Positions 33,932 to 40,998 of a stretch of 40,998 nucleotides of DNA are shown in pieces. The notes beneath the pieces were generated by a model. The model was not told the DNA's origin and made no database searches. It saw nothing but the letters and a program-made list of their open reading frames with translations. This DNA is from CAZODA01 sp964578485. GTDB lineage: Bacteria; Bacteroidota; Bacteroidia; Bacteroidales; Marinilabiliaceae. The stretch's first letter is position 1. Each line of letters begins with the position of its first letter. The stretch spans positions 1 through 40,998 of the forward strand of contig CAZODA010000027.1 in NCBI GenBank assembly GCA_964578485.1. Reading direction: 5' to 3'. The position numbers and the translations under genes are program-made.

Positions 33932-34314
33932 TAAAAATAATCGACAATGAATAATCGTAGAGACGTTGCATGCAACGTCTTTTTACATGAAATGTCGTGT
34001 CCGTTCCGAGTTTCGAATTTCGAATTTCGGGTTTCGGGTTTCGGGTTTAGTGTTTCGAGTTATCAGTCATATTTCATAATTGATCATTCATAATTTTTCA
34101 TTCCTTCATTCCTTCATTTTTAATTCGGGCGTTTCGACTTCGCTCAACGACCAAGATTAAGTTTCGCTCTCCCCCTGGGCGGCGGGATTTAGCTTCGCTC
34201 AACCACCGATCTTCGATCATTCCATAATTCAAGGAATTATCTTTGCGGGCTTTGCGTGAATCCTTGGATCTAATTCGTGAAAATCTGCGTTCTTCGTTGA
34301 CTTAGTTCTGTTTT
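33932..34314. repeat. Intergenic patch of dispersed palindromes and short tandem repeats
   Basis: Contains a P1 palindrome (33957-33980) joined to a degenerate P2 half (33984-34003), tandem 7-8-bp words (TTTCGAA, TTTCGGG, 34003-34050), CATTCCTT repeats (~34098-34114) and the TAATTCGGGCGTTTCGACTT word (34120 onward) that also occurs at 6428. The last ~100 bp (TTTGCGGGCTTTGCGTGAAT, then further words) resembles yet another dispersed repeat. No gene is visible. Confidence 0.7.
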
Positions 34315-35745
34315 TCATATAGGCTTAGCATTATAAGGCAAAACAATTCTTACAGTTGTTCCTTTTCCTAATTTAGATTCAAACTCCAGTTTACCGGCAT
34401 GTTCTTTAATAATATTATTTGAAATTGATAATCCCAGCCCGGTTCCTTTACCCGGATCCTTAGTTGTAAAAAAAGGATCTGTAATTTTTTTCAGATTGTT
34501 TTTATCAATCCCATGTCCTGTATCCGAAATTTCTATTATTACCTTATTTTTCCCTTTTATTCTGGTTTTAATATTTATTGCTCCCGTTGTATCGATTGCC
34601 TGTATTGAGTTTAATAAAATGTTCATAAATACCTGATGAAGCATACCCACGTTGCCCTGAATAACAATTTTTTTATCACAAAATTGAGTTTTCAACGATA
34701 AATTATTCTTGATTTGATAATTAAGCATTACCAAGCAATTATTTATTATTGAATGTATATCGCATTCTTCATCTAATTGTGTGTTTTGTCGGCTAAATTG
34801 ATTTAATCCCTTAACTATATTGGAAATTCTATCAATACCAATATGCATACTTTCCAACAAAATTTTTAATTCCTTGTTATTGGAAAGTTGGTTTTCTTCA
34901 ATGAAATTTTCTAATGCTATACAACCCCCCGACAAAAAGTTTAAAGGATTATTTATTTCATGTGCAACTCCTGCGGTTAATGTTCCTAAAGATGCCATTT
35001 TTTCCGCCTCTATTAATTGCAATTGAGAGTCTTTAAGAAAATTAAGCGTTTCTCGTAATTCAATATTTTGTTGTTTGATGATATTGTTTTTAGAAAACAG
35101 ATTTTCATTGGCTGTTTGCAATTCTTTTATTGTTATATCAAGCTCTTTTGTTTTTTCTTGCACCAATGTTTCCAGACTTTTACTGTAATCTTGTAATGTT
35201 TCGTGTAATCTTGCATTATGAACAGCTACCGATAATTGGTTTGCAACGGTTTGAGCAAGGTTAATTTGTTGTTTTGTGAAAACTTTCGACTGCTTACGAG
35301 TTCCAAGTATAAAAACGCCTAATATATTTTCCTTTTGAAGAAAAGGGAAAAAAATTGATTGTTTTAAATTATAAACTTTAATAAGCTCTTCTTCAGATGG
35401 AGATAATTTTATGTTTTTATTGTACTTAATAATAAGTTCTTTTTTAGTTTTAATAACTTTTCTTGCAATAGGATAATTCTTGAGATCTGCATATCGTTGT
35501 GATTTATGGTAATCCGGTGGTAAAGGAGGAGTTGTGGCACCTAAATAAAGACAATCTTTTTCTTGTAAAAGATAAATTGCAGCAGATTCAATACCCAATA
35601 ATTCCGCTAAACCATCGCTAATGATCTGAAGTATTTCCTGAAGATCAAAGGTTTGGAGAATACATTGACTTATTTTCATAAGAATTTCAACATCTCTGTG
35701 GTTTTGAGATGCTGCAAAACTTGTGGCTTCCGGTAATTGTTCCAT
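34315..35745 (-). CDS. Soluble GAF-domain sensor histidine kinase
   Basis: A 476-residue cytoplasmic histidine kinase with no membrane segment. Residues ~20-178 form a GAF domain (FDLQEILQIISDGLAELLGI, ESAAIYLL; NILGVFILGTRK). A coiled coil (~185-250) leads to a HisKA-type phosphoacceptor region with His262 in AGVAHEINNPLNFL. The ATPase domain follows: N box MNILLNSIQAID, DTGHGIDKNNLKKI, DPFFTTKDPGKGTGLGLS. All catalytic elements are present. The signal is unknown and no response regulator is adjacent, so the kinase is an orphan within this window. It is flanked on both sides by repeat-rich gaps. Confidence 0.92.
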   Translation of the reverse strand: MEQLPEATSFAASQNHRDVEILMKISQCILQTFDLQEILQIISDGLAELLGIESAAIYLLQEKDCLYLGATTPPLPPDYHKSQRYADLKNYPIARKVIKTKKELIIKYNKNIKLSPSEEELIKVYNLKQSIFFPFLQKENILGVFILGTRKQSKVFTKQQINLAQTVANQLSVAVHNARLHETLQDYSKSLETLVQEKTKELDITIKELQTANENLFSKNNIIKQQNIELRETLNFLKDSQLQLIEAEKMASLGTLTAGVAHEINNPLNFLSGGCIALENFIEENQLSNNKELKILLESMHIGIDRISNIVKGLNQFSRQNTQLDEECDIHSIINNCLVMLNYQIKNNLSLKTQFCDKKIVIQGNVGMLHQVFMNILLNSIQAIDTTGAINIKTRIKGKNKVIIEISDTGHGIDKNNLKKITDPFFTTKDPGKGTGLGLSISNNIIKEHAGKLEFESKLGKGTTVRIVLPYNAKPI

Positions 35746-36110
35746 AAATACAATGGTTAGGCTGATGAATCCTGTAATCTATACCTAATTCGAAAATAGT
35801 GTAATTATTTTGATTTTGCAATTCCAAATCACCGATACAATTTAAATAATAAATATTAATTTAACATTGACTATAAACTCATTACTGATTACTCTAAACT
35901 AGAAACCCGAAACTTGAAACTTGAAAAGCAGGATACTTTGTGGTCATTACGAAAGCAGCTGTCCTATTGAGGGCTTCGAAATATTGGTAGAACTCTTTTT
36001 ACAATAAATCCTCTAAAACAAGTAGGAATACAATAAAAGGATAACAGTGTCTTTTTATAGCATTTTTCTTATCTTTAGTTTTTAAAGTTTTAAAAATAAA
36101 TTTAAATGAT
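35746..36110. promoter_or_regulatory. 365-bp divergent intergenic region
   Basis: No gene. AT-rich sequence upstream of the kinase, then tandem 7-mers (GAAACTT/GAAACCC type, ~35900-35925), then an unclassified 110-bp stretch. TATCTTTA at 36070-36077 resembles the -7 box and would serve the racemase-family gene at 36111; no -33 box is evident. Confidence 0.45.
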
Positions 36111-36809
36111 ATGAAAAAGCTTGGATTAATTGGTGGTTTAGGACCGGAGGCTACTGTATATTATTATAATTTGATTATTGATTCTTTTAAAAAGGAAAAT
36201 CAGGGTCGTTTAAATTATCCCGATATAGTTATTTACAGTGTAAATATGGAGTTTTTTATAGGCTTGGTAAAAGATGGTAGTTACGAAGAGGCAACTTCAT
36301 ATCTTGCTGATAAGTTAATAGCTCTTGAGCAAACCGGAATCGACCTGATTGCTATATCAGCTAATACTCCTCATTTATTTTTTGATGCTTTAAAAAAGTC
36401 TGTATCTATTCCGATGATTAGTATTGTTGATGCTTCAGCTCGTTATGCAAAAGATTTAGGCTTAAAGAATCTTGGTTTACTTGGAACAGCTTTTACTATG
36501 GATGCAGGATTTTTTCAGGATGTTTTTCAAAAACATGGAATTACAGTTGTAACACCTGGTGAAACCGAAAAGAAATATATCAACACCAAACTTTTTACAG
36601 AGATTGAATTAGGTGTTTTTAAGGATGATACCCGTTTCGGTATTGAAGAGATTATCAAACAAATGACGGAAGTTCAGCACATTGATGGTATAATAATGGG
36701 TTGCACCGAACTTCCCTTAATTCTTCCTGAAGAATCTTATTTTGGTGTAAAATCCTTAAATACAACTGATATTCATGTTTCTGAAATTGTGGCAGCAATA
36801 AAAGATTAA
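36111..36809 (+). CDS. Aspartate/glutamate racemase-family protein
   Basis: A 232-residue member of the Asp/Glu racemase superfamily. LGLIGGLGPEATVYYYNLI is the N-terminal hallmark and IIMGCTELPLIL carries the second catalytic Cys (Cys198). The first catalytic position, usually Cys in CNTxH (or Thr in some broad-specificity members), is Ala84 here (ISANTPH). A protein lacking one of the two acid/base residues may racemise in a different way, act on another substrate, or be a decarboxylase/isomerase-like relative. Length is typical and the protein is cytoplasmic. It is monocistronic and convergent with ilvD. Confidence 0.82.
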   Translation: MKKLGLIGGLGPEATVYYYNLIIDSFKKENQGRLNYPDIVIYSVNMEFFIGLVKDGSYEEATSYLADKLIALEQTGIDLIAISANTPHLFFDALKKSVSIPMISIVDASARYAKDLGLKNLGLLGTAFTMDAGFFQDVFQKHGITVVTPGETEKKYINTKLFTEIELGVFKDDTRFGIEEIIKQMTEVQHIDGIIMGCTELPLILPEESYFGVKSLNTTDIHVSEIVAAIKD

Positions 36810-36870
36810 ACTTTTTATCGTCTGGCTCTTATATCCGGATTTGTTACTTATGCCAAATAACTAACATTGC

Positions 36871-38544
36871 TTAATCAGTAACGCATCCTTCAGTAGCTGA
36901 ATTAACTGTTTGTCTGAATTTTTTAAGAATACCAATGACTTTGTCATCCTGGCGTTTCCAGTCCTTTCTACGCTTTTCAATTTCTTCAGCAGACAAATCA
37001 GCATGTATTTTGTTGCTTGCAATATCAATGGTAATGTGGTCTCCATTTCTGAGCAGGGCAATTAAACCACCATCATAAGCCTCCGGTGTGATATGCCCTA
37101 CCACAAAGCCATGAGATCCTCCCGAAAAGCGACCATCCGTAATTAATGCCACTTCTTTACCAAGTCCTGCACCAATTACTGCTCCTGTGGGTTTTAACAT
37201 TTCAGGCATGCCGGGAGCCCCTTTGGGACCGTTATTTCTTATCACAATTACTTCGCCCGGTTTTACATCTGTTTTAATGCCTTCAATAGCATCAGCTTCA
37301 TTTTCGTAAACCCTTGCAGGCCCTTCAAAACGTTCTCCTTCTTGTCCTGTAATTTTAGCAACTGCCCCCTGTTCAGCCAAATTGCCATAAAGAATTTGTA
37401 AATGCCCTGTTTTTTTAAGTGGCTTGTCAAGAGGCATGATAATATTTTGCTTAGTTGGTAAATCGGGTACCTCTTCAAGGTTTTCCCCAATAGTTTTGCC
37501 TGTAACAGATAAACAATTTCCATCTAATAGTCCCTCTTTGAGGAGATATTTCATAACAGCAGGAATACCGCCAATATTATGTAAATCTTCCATTAAATAT
37601 TTCCCGCTTGGTTTGAGATCTGCCAAAAGGGGTGTTTTATTACTTATAGTTTGAAAATCATCTATTGATAAAGGAACTTCAACAGCCTTTGCCATTGCAA
37701 TCAAATGTATTACCGCATTTGTAGAACCTCCAAGTACCATGATTAAGGTTATTGCATTTTCAAAGGCCTTTCGGGTCATTATATCGCGCGGCTTTAAATC
37801 CTTTTCAAGTAAGAGCTTTATGCTTTTGGCTAAATTAGCCGGTTCTGTATGCTTTTGATTGCTAATTGCAGGATTTGAAGAAGAGTAGGGGAGACTCATA
37901 CCCATGCATTCAATTGCAGCTGCCATGGTGTTTGCAGTGTACATACCACCACAAGCACCTGCACCGGGAATACTATGACGGATAATTCCCTTATAATCAA
38001 AATCGGAAATCTTTCCTCTCAAACGTTCGCCGTAGGCTTCAAAAGTAGATACTATATTCAAATCCTGATGTTTCCACTTTCCTTTTTTAACAGTCCCACC
38101 ATACATTAAAATTGCCGGTCTGTTAAGCCGTCCAAGTGCAATCATGGCACCAGGCATATTTTTGTCGCAACCTACAATAGGAATAACAGCATCATAAAAT
38201 TGTGCTGAAACTACAGTCTCTATAGAATCGGCTATCAAATCACGTGAAGGCAGTGAATACTTCATTCCCGTGGTTCCATTGGTAATTCCATCGCTAACCC
38301 CTATGGTATGAAAAATAAGCCCATACAACTCCTTTTGCTTGTCTATTTCGACCTTAACCTCTTTTGCCAAATCATTGAGATGCATATTGCAGGGATTACC
38401 TTGAAATCCCGTACTTACAATGCCCACTTGTGCCTTTTTTTGATCATTCTTATCCATCCCAATAGCATAAAGCATTGCTTGTGCTGCCGGTAAACTGTCG
38501 TCCTGGGTAATAAGCTTGCTGTATTTATTATAAGTGATTTCCAT
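36871..38544 (-). CDS. ilvD: Dihydroxy-acid dehydratase
   Basis: A 557-residue IlvD/Edd-family dehydratase that makes 2-keto acids in valine, leucine and isoleucine synthesis. Fe-S cluster cysteines are visible in GNPCNMHLNDLA, GCDKNMPGAM and GACGGMYTANTMA, the set expected for ilvD. RFSGGSHGFVVGHITPEA is the C-terminal signature with the catalytic Ser. Length is typical. No other ilv gene lies in the window, so the branched-chain set is not clustered here. The start ATG at 38544 gives MEITYNKYSK. It converges with the racemase gene, with ~60 bp between stops and no clear terminator. Confidence 0.95.
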   Translation of the reverse strand: MEITYNKYSKLITQDDSLPAAQAMLYAIGMDKNDQKKAQVGIVSTGFQGNPCNMHLNDLAKEVKVEIDKQKELYGLIFHTIGVSDGITNGTTGMKYSLPSRDLIADSIETVVSAQFYDAVIPIVGCDKNMPGAMIALGRLNRPAILMYGGTVKKGKWKHQDLNIVSTFEAYGERLRGKISDFDYKGIIRHSIPGAGACGGMYTANTMAAAIECMGMSLPYSSSNPAISNQKHTEPANLAKSIKLLLEKDLKPRDIMTRKAFENAITLIMVLGGSTNAVIHLIAMAKAVEVPLSIDDFQTISNKTPLLADLKPSGKYLMEDLHNIGGIPAVMKYLLKEGLLDGNCLSVTGKTIGENLEEVPDLPTKQNIIMPLDKPLKKTGHLQILYGNLAEQGAVAKITGQEGERFEGPARVYENEADAIEGIKTDVKPGEVIVIRNNGPKGAPGMPEMLKPTGAVIGAGLGKEVALITDGRFSGGSHGFVVGHITPEAYDGGLIALLRNGDHITIDIASNKIHADLSAEEIEKRRKDWKRQDDKVIGILKKFRQTVNSATEGCVTD

Positions 38545-38612
38545 GGCAGATTTATTTACTTGTTAATAATCATATAGATTCAAAGTTGGAATTAAGCAAT
38601 TTAAGAATAAAA

Positions 38613-38620
38613 CAAAGCTA
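38613..38620 (-). promoter_or_regulatory. -7 box upstream of ilvD
   Basis: On the minus strand TAGCTTTG matches the Bacteroidota -7 consensus exactly and lies 68 bp before the ilvD start codon. The -33 region is A-rich with no clear TTG. Confidence 0.45.
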
Positions 38621-38703
38621 AAGTCTTAATGTTGATAAAAATAAAATATATAGTTTTTTTAAATATAATAATTGTGAAAATTGACGAAATAATAAAGGAT
38701 ATG

Positions 38704-38735
38704 CTTGTCTTTTGTTCCAAAATTCCTTAACTTTA
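38704..38735 (+). promoter_or_regulatory. Promoter candidate for the small hypothetical gene
   Basis: TTG (38704-38706) and TAACTTTA (38728-38735) are separated by 21 bp, consistent with the Bacteroidota -33/-7 arrangement, and lie about 30 bp before the ATG at 38767. Confidence 0.4.
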
Positions 38736-38766
38736 AGTGTGAGTTACATATTTAATATATAAAGAA

Positions 38767-39072
38767 ATGAAACGCTTACATTCAACAGTATCGTATTTGC
38801 CCTTTGATCAGGATTTTTTTGATCAGATAGAAAAGGCAAAAAATGTCAATAGTAAAATTAATTACTTTGACTTGGAAGATAAAGTCATGAATGCAGAAGG
38901 GATACTTAGCGACAGCATTAGCCCCGATAATTTCTCTCATTTTGTAGTTCTTGATAATAAACTTGCTATTCGTGCCGACCGGATAATAACTTTAAATGGA
39001 AAACCGGGACCGGCATTTGATGAGTATGATTTGTTTGCCTTGCAATGCCTCACCTGTATGGGAGGTATGTAA
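38767..39072 (+). CDS. Small protein of unknown function
   Basis: A 101-residue protein I cannot assign. The first half is probably helical (FDQDFFDQIEKAKNVNSKIN); the second half looks like a small beta-barrel or Sm-like strand set (KVMNAEGILSD, FVVLDNKLAIRADRIITLNG) that faintly recalls Rho-binding antiterminator-type folds, though not enough to name it. It ends in CLTCMGGM, a Cys-x-x-Cys close to the C-terminus. A plausible promoter precedes it, and base composition is like its neighbours, so it is probably a real gene. It ends 14 bp before the displaced tRNA fragment. Confidence 0.6.
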   Translation: MKRLHSTVSYLPFDQDFFDQIEKAKNVNSKINYFDLEDKVMNAEGILSDSISPDNFSHFVVLDNKLAIRADRIITLNGKPGPAFDEYDLFALQCLTCMGGM

Positions 39073-39086
39073 GTATTTGATGCTAT

Positions 39087-39136
39087 TGGTGATCCGGACA
39101 GGATTCGAACCTGTGACCCACAGCTTAGAAGGCTGT
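39087..39136 (-). tRNA. Displaced 3' fragment of tRNA-Arg(TCT), attachment-site copy
   Basis: On the minus strand this reads as tRNA positions ~27-76: anticodon stem GCTGT/ACAGC pairs around loop CTTCTAA (anticodon TCT at 39127-39129), variable loop, T arm ACAGG/CCTGT around a TTCGAAT loop (39098-39114), acceptor 3' strand CCGGATC (39091-39097), discriminator A and an encoded CCA (39087-39089). There is no D arm or 5' acceptor strand in the sequence beyond 39137, so the gene is truncated and nonfunctional. The same 46 bp recur at 40953-40998, marking the two ends of an inserted segment. Confidence 0.85.
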
Positions 39137-39196
39137 TGGATAAGATACCTTTATATGTAATTGAGTATTTATACTGAAAAATTACATTTCCTATTA

Positions 39197-40759
39197 TTAT
39201 TTTAAGATATCTGTCACTTTTGGAGTAAAGAAATATCCACCGGTTTTTGGTGCTCCTCTAAATTCTATAATTTCTTTTTTTCTTAATACGCGTAGATATC
39301 GCTCAATTGTGGAGAGACTTTTTCCAGTTCTTTCTGCAATTTCTATCGCATTCAGTCCTTCTGTTTTCAAAAGAATTATAATTATCTCACTTATACCCTC
39401 ACTTACACCCTCACTTACACCCTCACGAATGATGGAGTGTATGGTACTAAGCTTATTATCACTCTGTTGTGAGGTGTTTACACCCTCATTTACACCCTCA
39501 TCGGGTCTAAAAGCAGGATGAATTGGAAGAGTAGCTATGAAATAACTGTAGTTCTCGTCTGTTTCAAAAAGGGGACGGGGAGAGCCATTTTTTTCCATTT
39601 CTCTACGGATAATTGGAATACCGGTTCCTCTTCCTTCGGTCATATCAAGTTCTTTTAAGAAATCTCCGATCCTACGGTTACGATATCGTCTGTTTCGTAT
39701 AATACCTTGCCGTACTTCATCCAATTTTATACTACGGTCAGGACCACCATAACTGATTATTTCAATGGCATCAGGAAGAATACGGATTTCAATTGGTTCT
39801 CTAATCTCATAAGAACGATGATATACGCTGTTGACAACTGCTTCCTCTATGGCTCTGAAGGGATAACTCCACACTCGTTCCGCTTCGGCTTTGTCTGGGA
39901 GCTTATATATACGTTCCTTTAGTGCTATATTTTTCAGTTGTTCCAAAGCTTTTTGAATTTGGATATGAATCGGTCCGGTGATAGCAGGTTTTTCATAAAA
40001 TGTAGGATCGCCTAACCCTTTGGGAAATTCTATTATTTCAATTTGAGAATAGGGAAAGAATTTGTCCGGTCTGAAATTGAACATCATCAGTGCAATATTC
40101 TTCGGAAAAAGCATTTCTTCAGAACCTTGTACGAGATCCATTGAACGATAAATTTCAACTAATGGTACTTTATCGAATTCGTTTAATAATTCACTCTCTA
40201 TAGTAACCAAATACTCTCTGACGAGTGACGGGGAAATATCATCTATTGAAGCTTGTTGATTCAGGCGGTCATCAAATGGAATACGCTGAGATAAGTTTAA
40301 TAATTCTTCTCGTTCATTTTTACCAGTTTGAACGGTGCTTGCGTATTTACGGATATAATACCGATATTTTTTCTCTTTGGCTTTAATGTTTTCTGGGACT
40401 TCATAAGGACGATCCATTCCTGCGGGAACCCAAATTACAAGAAGATTCTGGTCATCGAACGTTTGAATATTTATTTTGGGGGCGTAATATGGGCGGATAA
40501 GATTATTGAAACCAATCATTTCTTTCTGAATAGCATTTAATTGTTCTGCGGGTATGCCTTTAATCGGACGTTTGGCTCTACCATTCTTTTCTTCGGCACC
40601 AACAATGATATATCCGCCTCCAATATTTTCAAAATCATTTGCAAATGCACAAATAGTACGATATATAACAACCGGATTCCAACCTTTTTTATATTCGATT
40701 CGTTCACTTTCAACAATACGTCCGGAGATAAGTTTTTCTATGTTGATAGGAATTGCCAT
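39197..40759 (-). CDS. AlbA_2 (Schlafen-like) domain / ATPase-like / winged-helix protein
   Basis: A 520-residue protein of the 'putative DNA-binding / ATP-dependent transcriptional regulator' group. Residues ~10-125 form an AlbA_2 domain (SERIEYKKGWNP; GGGYIIVGAEEKNGRAK). Residues ~280-400 resemble a GHKL-type ATPase segment (FRAIEEAVVNSVYHRSY; IEIISYGG; EGRGTGIPIIRREM). A linker carries tetrapeptide repeats (EGVNEGVN and EGVSEGVSEGIS) encoded by 12-bp DNA repeats. The C-terminus (~460-515) is a winged helix (LNAIEIAERTGKSLSTIERY). Such proteins are common on genomic islands; some relatives act in phage defence and others as regulators. It is the only gene between the tRNA repeats. Confidence 0.85.
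   Translation of the reverse strand: MAIPINIEKLISGRIVESERIEYKKGWNPVVIYRTICAFANDFENIGGGYIIVGAEEKNGRAKRPIKGIPAEQLNAIQKEMIGFNNLIRPYYAPKINIQTFDDQNLLVIWVPAGMDRPYEVPENIKAKEKKYRYYIRKYASTVQTGKNEREELLNLSQRIPFDDRLNQQASIDDISPSLVREYLVTIESELLNEFDKVPLVEIYRSMDLVQGSEEMLFPKNIALMMFNFRPDKFFPYSQIEIIEFPKGLGDPTFYEKPAITGPIHIQIQKALEQLKNIALKERIYKLPDKAEAERVWSYPFRAIEEAVVNSVYHRSYEIREPIEIRILPDAIEIISYGGPDRSIKLDEVRQGIIRNRRYRNRRIGDFLKELDMTEGRGTGIPIIRREMEKNGSPRPLFETDENYSYFIATLPIHPAFRPDEGVNEGVNTSQQSDNKLSTIHSIIREGVSEGVSEGISEIIIILLKTEGLNAIEIAERTGKSLSTIERYLRVLRKKEIIEFRGAPKTGGYFFTPKVTDILK
39388..39500. repeat. 12-bp in-frame tandem repeats in the island gene
   Basis: On the plus strand, CACTTATACCCT/CACTTACACCCT occurs three times (39388-39423) and TTTACACCCTCA twice (39477-39500). 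On the coding (minus) strand each unit gives Glu-Gly-Val-Ser/Asn. Unit length is a multiple of three, so copy-number change keeps the frame. Confidence 0.85.
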
Positions 40760-40952
40760 ATTTTATTGAGTCTAATGAACAAACTTACAATTTATTCTTT
40801 GAAAATAGTAATGGAGCTATGTCCCTTAACTAAATTGAAGGATTGTAAATATTCCAGTGGTCTGTTCTCTGAAAATGAGGGTTAAAGGAATAATGTAGAT
40901 ACTAATAAAAAAGCACTTTCCGAGACTTGTCGTTAAGTGCTTAAATGTAAGT

Positions 40953-40998
40953 GTGATCCGGACAGGATTCGAACCTGTGACCCACAGCTTAGAAGGCT
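40953..40998 (-). tRNA. 3' part of tRNA-Arg(TCT), runs off the window
   Basis: It is identical over 46 bp to the fragment at 39089-39134 and reads on the minus strand as T arm, variable loop and most of the anticodon loop. The window ends inside the anticodon arm. Unlike the left copy, the discriminator A is followed by CAC, not CCA, so CCA is not encoded. It is probably the 3' end of the functional gene, whose 5' part would lie past the window end. Confidence 0.7.

Larger units (their letters stand above)
39089..40998. mobile_element. Miniature genomic island at tRNA-Arg
   Basis: A perfect 46-bp direct repeat (39089-39134 and 40953-40998), corresponding to the 3' part of tRNA-Arg(TCT), bounds 1864 bp of element-specific DNA. 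The cargo is one AlbA_2-domain gene. No integrase, excisionase or replication gene is present, so it is either mobilised in trans or a deletion remnant of a larger integrated element. The right repeat reaches the end of the window, so the full tRNA beyond it is inferred, not seen. Confidence 0.7.

Noticed and set aside
37263..37523. Second protein-coding frame inside ilvD
   Set aside because: This and the other internal frames in ilvD are on the same DNA as a fully supported enzyme and show no domain or start signal of their own.
38767..39072. Rho-binding antiterminator (Rof) assignment
   Set aside because: The resemblance is limited to a few strand-like phrases; I cannot align the family's key positions.
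39087..39136. Complete functional tRNA-Arg gene
   Set aside because: The D arm and 5' acceptor strand are absent; only positions ~27-76 are present, so it is a truncated copy.

Overview
The window is about 41 kb of AT-rich chromosome from a member of the Bacteroidota, probably an uncultured Bacteroidales/Marinilabiliales-type organism. The evidence is a TonB-dependent receptor paired with a surface lipoprotein, a C-terminal type IX secretion (T9SS) sorting domain on a secreted nuclease, Bacteroidota-type promoter boxes (TAnnTTTG with an upstream TTG), a virtual absence of Shine-Dalgarno sequences, and intergenic regions filled with short palindromic repeats.

Layout. 1-370 is a patch of 8- and 14-bp tandem repeats. 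371-2254 holds a NAL1-like serine protease, a small protein resembling the protease's own N-terminal domain, and a LysE-type exporter. 2332-5383 holds a RecQ-type helicase converging on an exported endonuclease/exonuclease/phosphatase. 5384-6666 is repeat-rich and contains a DUF559 nuclease gene bounded by inverted copies of a palindromic element. 6667-13289 is an operon of TonB receptor, lipoprotein and secreted endonuclease I, which I read as a nucleic-acid scavenging locus. 13490-15874 encodes the two-step carboxynorspermidine/carboxyspermidine route to a polyamine. 15904-17571 is a DEAD-box RNA helicase with a long leader. 17827-21739 is a xylose catabolism cluster (GntR regulator, xylB, xylA), followed by a GH51 arabinofuranosidase that sits between two nearly identical 203-bp direct repeats. 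24602-30609 pairs a two-gene glutathione-type thiol pathway with a heterodimeric ABC exporter. 30781-36809 holds a protein of unknown function, an exported Mn-type superoxide dismutase lipoprotein, a GH43 lipoprotein, a GAF-domain histidine kinase and an Asp/Glu racemase-family protein. ilvD and a small hypothetical follow.

The right end (39087-40998) is a miniature island. A 46-bp direct repeat corresponding to the 3' part of a tRNA-Arg(TCT) gene bounds a 1.9-kb segment carrying one AlbA_2/ATPase/winged-helix gene and no integrase.

The two most interesting systems are: (1) the DUF559 nuclease gene between inverted palindromic repeats, with identical solo repeats elsewhere in the window and hairpins showing compensatory base changes, which resembles a nuclease-associated counterpart of the REP/RAYT arrangement; and (2) the integrase-less single-gene island at tRNA-Arg. 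Functions are inferred from motifs read by eye; no database search was run.
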